A DNA stretch of 64,000 nucleotides, from NCBI GenBank assembly GCA_944474755.1, contig OX104113.1:73025272-73089271 (forward strand), read 5' to 3'. The stretch is from Limnoperna fortunei (Eukaryota > Mollusca > Bivalvia > Mytilida > Modiolidae). The notes beneath the pieces were generated by a model. That model was not told the origin of the DNA. It made no database searches and was given only the letters and a program-made list of their open reading frames with translations. Positions 56,901-64,000 of this stretch are shown here, piece after piece. Both the position numbers and the translations under genes were made by a program. Positions within the stretch are counted from its first letter, which is position 1. Each line of letters starts with the position of its first letter.

Positions 56901-59900
56901 CCAGATGTAGTATAAACGCGTTTGGTCACACTGGCATATGACACTGAAGGAGATGATGCATTCGCCGAACTGAACAGTCGACGAGCCTCAGGGTAGCTGA
57001 TGTTTTTTTTTCAGTTTTCAACTTTTGGATGTCCTTTTCTTTTTTAAAGTGTACACAGTCTTTCGACGAGGACATGTGGGCTTCACCGCAATTGGCACAT
57101 TTTGGTGTATTAGTGCAGGCAAAGCCCTCATGCCCGACTTCTGCACATTTAAAACATATCAGCGTTCCTCTACACTGTCCCTTGCCATGTCCAAACTTTT
57201 GACATTTAAAGCAGCGCACAGGGTTTGGAACATATGCGCTGACTTTAACACCACAGAGACCTATTCTGATTGATTGGGGGACAGTGGGAGTATTGAAGTT
57301 TAGCAGAAATGTGTTCAATTTGACCGGAACACCGTCTCTCTTTGAAATAAATCTTTTAACTTTCGTTACACCCTGAGGCTGCAACTCTGAACATATTTCT
57401 TCATCGGTCAGTTCAGCGAGGTCATCATCTCTATAATGAATGATTCCCTGACTTGAGTTTAAAGTTCTGTGGGGAGAGGCCGAAATTTCCAATTCAATAA
57501 TTTTATTTAATTTAAGTAAGTTTAAGGATTGATGTTTTTTAGAGCATTCAACAAGAAGACAGCCGGATTTCATTTTGGTGACGTTTTTTACGTCTCCTGC
57601 ACAGCCCTTGATCGATTTTTCTATAACAAAAGGAGAAACTTTGGAAAGTGGTTTATTTTGGTCTTTACTTGATAAGACAATAAATCTTGGCCAGTGATCT
57701 TCGTCAACAACTTCTTCAAGAGGACATTCATTTTTTCTTTTTTTGGAACCTGTTATACTTGTTGTTTTGGAAGCCATGTTGAAAGAATGCGGTTCACCAC
57801 TCAAAATGAAGATAATCTGATTAAAAATTATGAATTTAAAAAAGAAAATGAGTGAGACAGGACAGGAAAACATTGAACTTGAAACAAAGATGAATGAAAA
57901 TGGGATGGGTCACAAGAAAAAATAGGGGCAACGGATTTTAGAATGCCACTGGAAAATGGGAGGATGGGTAGGGTCGGGCAATTTAGCCTGCTGTTGTGGG
58001 ACCGTGATCCCTACTCTTAGCGAATACTTCAGCAGTGTTCTTTAACGTCCGAGGAACGTGGCATTTTTCCCAACACCGTGCACTAATATGATCTGCGGTC
58101 AGGTTTTCCGTATTATGGCCTGACAACCCCAGCGTACCAGGGCTACCCCATTCAACCACCTGGGGCACACATCCCAGTCGGTCAGGTTACTTGGCGCTAT
58201 TTAGTCGACTTTTACGACAAGCTATCCATCTGCGGTCTATTCTTTTGACACCCGGATCCTGCATGGGGCGACAACTTCTGACTTGGGATTTTAACGTCAT
58301 GACTATACCTTTTGTGTCGGCATCGCTGACAACTTTAACCCAATGGCAACTTTTGTAGAGCTCAATGAGCTGAACATTTGAGCAAGCAAAAGCTTTTCTA
58401 AGTTATATTATAGTAATGGTGACCATGATGTTTTTTATCAGATCAATTCTTCAGCATGAGAAATCTTTGTAGCCAACATGCCATAGATCATTTCTACCAA
58501 TGTTTAAAGAAATCTCAAAGCAGATTTTTATAGAAAGGTTGGCAGAAGGACAGAACAGAAAGACACCAAGTGATGACAATAGATCACATGACATAACAAT
58601 CATTAACACATCTACAAGTACAGGTGGCAAGCCATTTAAAAGGAGTCTTGCTTACAAGATACATAATATATGTACAAGCTTAAATTTTGGACAACAACCA
58701 ACCACATCTGCTGTAAGTTTGTTAAAGCTGTTTTATCAAAATAAAATGGATACACATAAAGACATAGGGTTGTCATTATTAACAGATTGCCTAAATAACT
58801 ATTGGTTGTTTAAAGTTTTCCATCAGTTATAACAAACATTGCTTCAGTAAGATATATACTACATGTATAAATAGTGTTGAAATGCAAAAATTCAATTGGT
58901 TGCTATGCCAAAATTCTATTGGTTGCCTTTCCATTCTGATCAATTATTAACTATTAAATTGATAATCCTGCAAACAAAGGGGATTCCTATATAACCCAAA
59001 CTTTGTTTCAGGAAACAAGTGCACATACACCATGCTCATGTATAATTCATCCAATGAGTTGCTGTTTGTTGTAGGTCTATTGGTGCTCTGGTTGCTTGAT
59101 GTGAATCTACTGGTACTTGGGACTTCAGATGAGGTACTACTGTTGACTGATGTGAATCTGTTAGTACTTGGGACTTCAGACATAGAACTTTGGACTAACA
59201 TATTATTTGACATCACCACCTCATTTGAAGTTGACCTTAATGAGAAATTTTAAAGTAAATTAATCTGTCTAATATGCAAATTTTCAAATGAAATTTTAAT
59301 CACATGTAATTTAGGTGAACTTTAAAATTTATGTATGGTTTACAAGTCATGTGAATTTCAATAGATATTATCTCTGTGAACTGGCTTTAGTTAATCAATA
59401 GGCCCGAGAACTAGAGGCTTCTAGCAGCCTGAATTTCTCAGCTGGTCTTATGAGAATTCTTAAGAAATTCATTTTAACTATTAAATTAGAAGCTACCTGA
59501 ATGGCTCATCTGGTTTACTAGGCTTATAGTAACTCTGTTGTGTATATGAAATCTTAAAAACTAAAAATGAAATGTTACCATGTAAACCTTTAAAGTATGT
59601 GCTCAATTTCATCAATTTTAATTTCATACTGCATATGACTCCTGTTTTATTTTTTAGTAACGGTGGCCATATTTATTGATGAATAAAAAATCCTCACATC
59701 AGTTCTGTGTAGGATACCATAAGGAAAAATCAAACCAAGGGGTGTTGCATTTGGCCAAGAGGAGAAGATTTTAATTTTTTATTTGACATCAATTTATATT
59801 TTTGAGATATCTTTTGACATGCTTGTTACCTGTCAGAGTTCCTTGGTGTGCTCACTGTATGGATGGCTGCATTATGTGTATGGTTGACTGTGGCAGCAGG

Positions 59901-60839
59901 AGTGCTATTAATTAAAAGTTATCAGAAGAGGTTATTCCCTCTTTTCAGTAGACGTGAGTTATTTCCCATTTACACAGTTACCTCCCTTTACAGCAGGTAT
60001 AGGAATTTCCTTTTACATTAATAAATTAGTTATTATTTATTGTCAGAAGTTTAAGGTATTGAAACAATTATTACGATTTCTAATTATTGTCACAGATACA
60101 CTACCCTCTTTGCCTTAGTTTTTTTTTTGCTGATCTACCATCCCTTATACAATTATTACGATTTCTAATTATTGTCACAGATACACTACCCTCTTTGTCT
60201 TAGTTTTTTTTTGCTGATCTACCATCCCTTATACAGGCACATGCATAAAGTGTGTCGTATGCAATATGGATCATAAGATTAATCTACCAATGTGACAAAT
60301 ATATATATATATAAAATACATGAAAACTTCAAAGACATTATTTCTGTTTCATTTCATTATATTTTGTCTTTATTTTGATGTCACCAGAGGTTAACAACGT
60401 CCAACCACTCAAGTGAGTACAAAAAGCTTTAACTGTTCATTTTCAAGGAATCGTCAAATGTAAAAGCAAACATAAGTTTAAGGTTACCATTGAAGTTTAA
60501 ATGTAAGGAATAGGGGTATAATGTTACCACTTTCCCATGATCCAATACACATCAGGATTCTTGGCCGATGATTCTTTGCTGAATTTAATTTCAAAAATTC
60601 CAAGTTATACTAAATAAGAATCAAACAGCCTTTGTAAATTTGCAGCATTAGTATTATTGTCAGTCCTCTTCATCAAATATAGGTACAACCCTAGTAAGGA
60701 CCAAAAAAAACAGGACAGAAAAATCTATATGACCACAACAAAGTCAGCAGCAATAACAGGGCACAAAAATGAGAACCCTTTTCTGTAATACTAACTTGTA
60801 AGATCTTTTGGTCCTTAAATCCTCTAACTGTGGTAAATT

Positions 60840-60896
<57 letters not shown>

Positions 60897-63641
60897 TAAT
60901 AACTCACACTGAAACACATATATGAAACAAAAACACATATTAAACAACTACATTTTGTGAAAAAAATGTTATAATGTTGTAATATATGTACATGACAAGA
61001 TGATAATCTTTCGGTGTATACAGTTTTTAAAAAAATCCATAAGATATGTAGCAGCTTCTACTAGGTAGGAGTGGTCTAACACTTTTGATCCAATAGGGAT
61101 TAATGTAGAGAAAAATTCAGCTAAACATTTCATCAAGTGAACTTTTTCTCTATCTACTATCATTCTCATGTCTTAGGCAAAAACCCACAAAAATCACTAT
61201 TTTTTACCTTTCAAGAGCGATAACTCCTACAAAGGAGTGATCTGACGACTTCGTCCCAATGGAGACTTTTGTAGAGCTAAATGAGCTGAACATTTCAGCA
61301 ATTGAAAGTCATTCTCAAGTTTTAGGAAAAAAAACACAAAAATTTTTGACCTTTCAAGAGAGATAATTCCTACAAGTAGTGATCTGATGATTTCGACCCA
61401 ATAGATACTTTTGTAGAGGTTAATGAGCTGAACATTTCAGCAATTCAAAGTTTTTCTCTATCTACTATCATTCTCAAGTTATAGGCAAAAGACAACAAAA
61501 ATCTATATTTTGGACATTTAAAGAGAAAGTATCATTAAAAGTAGTGATCTGACGACTTCAACCAAATGGAGACTTTTGTAGAGCTAAATGAGCTAAACAT
61601 GTCAGCAATTGGAAGTTTTCTCTATCTACTATAGTTCTCAAGTTATAGACAAAAAACCACAAAAATCGCTTTTTTTAACTTTCAAGAGCGATAACTCGTA
61701 CAAGGAGTGATCAGACGACTTCGTCCCAATTAAGACTTTTGTTGAGCTAAATATGTCAGCAATTGGAAGTTTTTCTTTATGTACTATCGTTCTCAAATTA
61801 TAGGAAAAAAAACCCACAAAAATCACTATTTTTGGCATTTTAAGAGAGATAATTCATACAAGGAGTCATCTGACAACTTTAAGTTTTGTAGAGCTTTTGA
61901 TTCTGTACATGGAAGGTGACTTCAGATTTTTCCTATCTATAATAGTTTTTAAGTTATAATGCTCTAAAGGTGGTTTTACCCCCATATGTTCTATTTTTTG
62001 CATCAGCAGGTATGTTTTTTTATCCGACACACTTTATTTTAACAATCTTTAAAGTAGAAACCTCATAGATGCTTCTGACCAAGTTTTGTTCCTACTGGCC
62101 CAGTAGTGCCAGAAGAGAAGATTTTTCTAAATTCTTTACGATGACAGACAACGAACGCCAAGTGATGACTATAGCTCACCAGACCTTTAGTCCATGTCTA
62201 GGTGAGCTAAAAATACAAACTCCACAACAGAAATCAGCCAGCAGCCTAAATGTCACCTCTGGGGGCTGCTCGCTGTCTTGCTATTGGCCCTGGAACAAAG
62301 TAACATGCATACTATTCAAATCCGATCCTAAATTTGTCATAAACTTATAATGAATAGGCCCTAATTATTTCATTTATTAATGTTATTCAATTATAGCTGA
62401 TAATAGCTTACCTGTAAAATCGTTTCTGATGGTCTGATATATATGGATTTTCTAGTAAATATCTGATAAAGAATGTTCCCATTAAACTGGAGTGAACCAC
62501 TTATAGTTGGTGGTACCAGCGATTTTCCGCAAGGCATCAATATTTCAATTCTAAAAATATAAGCAGATAAGTTAGCAAATTAGCGCCATTAAAATGATTT
62601 AAAATACTTTTTAGTCCCTTTCTGCAATGCGGAGCAGGGACATACATGACATAGAAATACTGTCAAGCTTTTTTTTTGTAACAAGTTTTCTCAGAAACTG
62701 TTAATCATAGACTCTGTATGCAGTCTAAAGTAGGGGTCAATTAAGTTCAAAGTTGAGATTCATTTTTCAAATATGTTTGACATCTACTTCCTGTTTTATG
62801 ATGGGTGGGGACCTGGAATCTATTATAGCTGATTATAAAAGTTGCCTCCCAACTGTATTCAGCATTCTGTGCTTTTAGCCACTAGCCCGACACCTTGGTC
62901 TCAATGGTCTACTAAAAATTTCTAGGTTAGTGGGGGCCAGTGAACAATAACGTATTTTTGGTTGAACATGTAGTAAAATTGTAACCAAATGCCAGATTTT
63001 CATGGTTTGGGCTTGTACCCAGAAAAGTATCAGTTTTTGGTACAGACTTAGAATAAATTGTCCTCTCTTTTTTTTTGTCTAAACTAAAAAAAAACTGGTA
63101 CATTTATTTATTTATACAATGAATGCATACCATGCTTCAATCATTAAAAATGTTATTGGGTCCATGCTTTTATACACCAATAAAACTACAAAATATTGCA
63201 TTCATTGTATATGATTACATTCCATTAAAATATTTAAAATTTATGCACAGGTAAAAATAAAAATTGCGCAGAATGCATGATTTTTTTTTTCAAATTTCTC
63301 AGCATAACTCATTGTCAAGGCCCCACAAGCTTGGGAATTTTATCGAGTAATAAAACTTCATTACACGAGTACTCTTAACCAATCAAAATCGTCGTTATTA
63401 TAAAAATACAAAATTACAATATATATACAGACATTTTGGCAGTTTAAAGGCATCTTTAATTGCTTTTTTGATCTCCTCCAGATCCCAATCCTTCTGGAAA
63501 ACCATGGCCATGATGTGGCCTCTTTGGTGATATTCCTCCCTCTTCCCTTGTTTAGGAACATGGGAAGCTTTTGGGCCCTCCAACAATACCACCTCTTTTA
63601 AAAACACAGCACCTGTTGATGCCAGCTTTTGCTTCTTTGCC
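44946..63641 (-). CDS. G2E3-like HECT-domain protein with UIM, 11 exons seen (5' end outside)
   Basis: Exons: 63641-63429, 62550-62412, 60908-60796, 59235-59029, 52540-52439, 51768-51606, 51116-50999, 49686-49466, 48052-47855, 46689-46512, 45256-44946. All joints keep frame (about 653 residues). The N-terminal part (AVFLKEVVLLEGP, GKSLVPPTISGSL, SIYIRPSE) resembles G2E3-like HECT proteins of fish and invertebrates. Next come a 19-Asp tract, a Ser/Thr-rich exon with two SEVPSTxRFTS repeats, and a ubiquitin-interacting motif (DEDEALELAIQES). Then comes a HECT domain: DRKLIISRNTVF, DASDAGGPRREYFRLL, GEYIALGAMMATGI, IFATGAGTIPTTGF. Such ligases take ubiquitin on a C-lobe Cys in a TC motif; here FPCAVTSSNEL has Ser at that place. 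A LINE and many repeats lie in its introns. The last exon ends at MNGRSFSKC. Confidence 0.9.
45660..46380 (+). repeat. Modular ~160-bp repeat block
   Basis: Starts AACAAGAGGCCCCAAGGAGC, TGTATCGCTCACCTGG and has modules with GAGCTGAATGAGCTGAACAT, TTTTCTCTATCTACTATCG and AAGAGAGATAACTCCTACA. Ends GGTCCAGGTGAGCTAAAA, so GCTCACCT/AGGTGAGC mark both ends. Antisense within an intron of the HECT gene. Confidence 0.85.
47011..47231. repeat. Dispersed repeat, short copy
   Basis: Single-module version of 44031-44412: GTGTCCATGGGACACGGATG to GACATGTCGTCGCGGGGCCA TAAAA. Confidence 0.85.
48515..48740. repeat. Reversed copy of the repeat heading the 22.1/34.0-kb duplication
   Basis: Its complement reads AGGAATTC...TTTTGATGAAACTTTATC, GAAGTAAGTACATCATATGG and GCTCTTAGATATCATTTAGG. 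These match 22320-22560 and 34200-34440 with substitutions. It lies in a HECT-gene intron. Confidence 0.7.
48746..49145. repeat. Dispersed repeat whose end enters a large palindrome
   Basis: Same family as 44031-44412 (GTGTCCATGGGACACGGATG, two CCATCCTACCAAGTTTCAA modules). After CATTTACGGTTAGCACGG it switches into the palindrome at 49051-49247 instead of the usual end. Confidence 0.85.
49051..49247. repeat. ~197-bp near-perfect palindrome
   Basis: From ATGACAAGCTTAGCACCCGG on the left to CCGGGTGCTAAGCTTGTCAT on the right. The arms of about 95 bases match almost base for base (TTGATTATTATACCCCC, ACTAATAAGTTTTTTATGCC). The centre is CGCGACGACATGTCGGGAGG. Sequence inside includes the GCGGGGGCATAAAA end of the dispersed repeat in both orientations. 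Confidence 0.95.
50022..50560 (+). repeat. Modular ~160-bp repeat block
   Basis: AACAAGAGTTCCCATGGGGT, TGTATCGCTCACCTGG head, then three or four modules with AGCTGAACATTTCATCAATC and AAGAGAGATGACTCCTACAA. Same family as 45660-46380. Confidence 0.85.
50832..50858. repeat. (ATG)n microsatellite
   Basis: About nine ATG/GAT trinucleotides in a row in a HECT-gene intron. Confidence 0.9.
52781..56462 (-). pseudogene. LINE ORF2: endonuclease / reverse transcriptase / RNase H, one frame break
   Basis: ORF2 starts at the ATG 56462-56460. The endonuclease shows IIQWNCRGLK, LLGDFNAHNPLWGS, and GSDHFPI near residue 200. The reverse transcriptase shows NYRPIALTSCVCK, FFDLEKAYDTTWK, GVPQGSILS, and the catalytic YVDD box in SLYVDDFLICY. 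RNase H shows YTDGSKD, FTAEAQA, CSDSLS and VVDEEAKKAL, with all four acidic residues present. A CCHC-like stretch (CVPCNCPYTLKHVLMDC) is near the end. The frame is interrupted near 54860, in the WFLES/NNLI region, by what looks like one extra base. Otherwise open, so the copy is fairly young. Confidence 0.93.
56462..57777 (-). pseudogene. LINE ORF1: gag-like nucleic-acid-binding protein, broken
   Basis: Starts MASKTTSITGSKKRKNECPL. Three zinc knuckles: CFKCQKFGHGKGQC, CFKCAEVGHEGFAC, CANCGEAHMSSSKDC. Such proteins coat the element RNA. The frame shifts at a nine-A run (about 57008-57016), continues as SYPEARRLFSSANASSPS, meets an in-frame TAA at 56762-56760, then continues to NRFGSLDDICNETIWGDPMD. 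Its natural stop TAA overlaps the ORF2 ATG by one base (TAATG, 56464-56460), which suggests stop-restart translation of ORF2. Confidence 0.88.
58320..58600 (+). repeat. Fragment of the modular repeat family
   Basis: GACAACTTTAACCCAATGGC, TTTTGTAGAGCTCAATGAGC and TGAACATTTGAGCAAGCAAA, then AAGTGATGACAATAGATCAC near 58570. A single degraded module immediately next to the LINE 5' end. Confidence 0.6.
60064..60232. repeat. Exact-looking tandem duplication of 85 bp
   Basis: 60064-60148 and 60149-60232 both read ACAATTATTACGATTTCTAA to GATCTACCATCCCTTAT. They differ by one substitution (TTTGCCTTAG versus TTTGTCTTAG) and the T-run length. In a HECT-gene intron. Confidence 0.95.
60840..60896. repeat. 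(ATC)19 coding microsatellite
   Basis: Nineteen uninterrupted ATC units on +, read as 19 GAT codons on the minus strand within HECT-gene exon 60908-60796. Gives a pure Asp tract after CELL. Pure repeats of this length usually vary in number between individuals. Confidence 0.95.
61060..62215 (+). repeat. Long modular repeat block, four to six modules
   Basis: Modules about 140-165 bases apart (ACTTTTGTAGAG near 61267, 61408, 61573 and 61735) with AGCTGAACATTTCAGCAATT and AAGAGAGATAATTCCTACAA. Ends with CTATAGCTCACCAGACC and TAGGTGAGCTAAAA. Antisense in a HECT-gene intron. Confidence 0.85.
62560..63428. other. Intron of the HECT gene, nothing else recognised
   Basis: AT-rich, with a self-complementary region around 63100-63220 (TTTATACAATGAATGCATAC and GCATTCATTGTATATGATTA) that could be another foldback remnant. 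Confidence 0.4.
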
Positions 63642-64000
63642 CTACAATATGTAGTACAAGCAAATACACAGCCACTAATTTTAATAGCATTAGCTCAGAC
63701 AAACCTCTCTATTTAAAATAGTTAGTAGTCAAAATTTATTTTGACCTGATGACAAAATCGGTCGCAGTAGAATATTTGTCAATTAACATATCACCATATT
63801 TTTCTGACCTGAAATCAATGTAAATTGATGTGTAGACTTATAAGGTGCACAGACTTACAATAGTGAAGACAATGTTGTACAGTGTACTTGATATTAATAA
63901 AATTTATAACTGTTGACAGTGTTGAGTGTCACTGGATATGGGTTAACCCATTTTCTTGATGTTCTAGTCTTGCACAGTGATGATGGAAGCGACAACATTG

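Larger units (their letters stand above)
52571..58269 (-). mobile_element. Nearly full-length non-LTR retrotransposon (RNase H-bearing, I/Nimb-like)
   Basis: Layout on the minus strand: 5' UTR (58269 to about 57778), ORF1 with zinc knuckles, ORF2 with APE-type endonuclease, reverse transcriptase and RNase H, and a short 3' UTR ending in (CAAT)n at 52571. Presence of RNase H downstream of the reverse transcriptase points to the I group (I or Nimb-like). The exact clade needs a tree. Both ORFs carry inactivating changes. It is in the same orientation as the host HECT gene and occupies the intron before the UIM exon. No clear target-site duplication is visible. Confidence 0.93.

Noticed and set aside
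52571..58269. Target-site duplication for the full-length LINE
   Set aside because: Flanks (TTCATTTTGAAC versus GTCAGAAGTTGTC on the element strand) do not match, so none is claimed.
58500..58832. 110-residue open frame
   Set aside because: Starts in a fragment of the modular repeat and lacks any recognisable domain.

Overview
The window is AT-rich animal nuclear DNA: multi-exon genes with GT-AG introns, microsatellites, tRNA-derived SINEs, non-LTR retrotransposons and DNA-transposon genes. The SINE tail wording (GGTGTTTAACGCCACTTTCA and relatives), the repeat families and the multi-exon G2E3-like HECT ligase fit a bivalve mollusc. That assignment rests on family recognition, not on a search.

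1-4.7 kb is repeat-rich (diverged tandem copies, three SINEs, a 100-bp TA run). 4.7-20.8 kb holds two convergent multi-exon genes whose stops lie about 320 bp apart. On + is a RecQ-like helicase (motifs II, III, V, VI and the RecQ zinc-binding cysteines), whose P-loop I cannot find. On - is a 999-residue open gene joining a nuclear-localisation-like basic patch, a Myb/SANT DNA-binding domain and a DUF6589 domain. Nine exons splice in frame. I regard this convergent pair as the best candidate in the window for an under-described mobile system.

21.9-35.8 kb is a Harbinger-like neighbourhood. It has an apparently intact Myb/SANT accessory gene (-) diverging from a broken HARBI1-type transposase (+). 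Between them are two mirror-image promoter or terminal arms separated by a 2.9-kb tandem-repeat block. A 1.77-kb segment is present at both sides (22.1-24.7 and 34.0-35.8 kb), and only the left copy carries a LINE insertion, so the right copy is an empty site.

35.8-40.4 kb carries an intact four-exon, 498-residue integrase-core (DD34E) gene preceded by seven CACTCAAA motifs at about 22-bp spacing. 40.5-44.4 kb is repeats, including a 0.5-kb element that carries both ends of a LINE and is flanked by a 12-bp target-site duplication.

44.9-63.6 kb is one large minus-strand gene: a UIM plus HECT-domain protein (11 exons seen, start outside the window). It has a 19-Asp tract encoded by pure GAT repeats and a Ser where the catalytic HECT Cys is expected. 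A nearly full-length 5.7-kb LINE (ORF1 with zinc knuckles; ORF2 with endonuclease, reverse transcriptase and RNase H; all mutated) sits in one intron, close to a splice acceptor. Exon joints were worked out by hand from splice signals and phase, so they are predictions.
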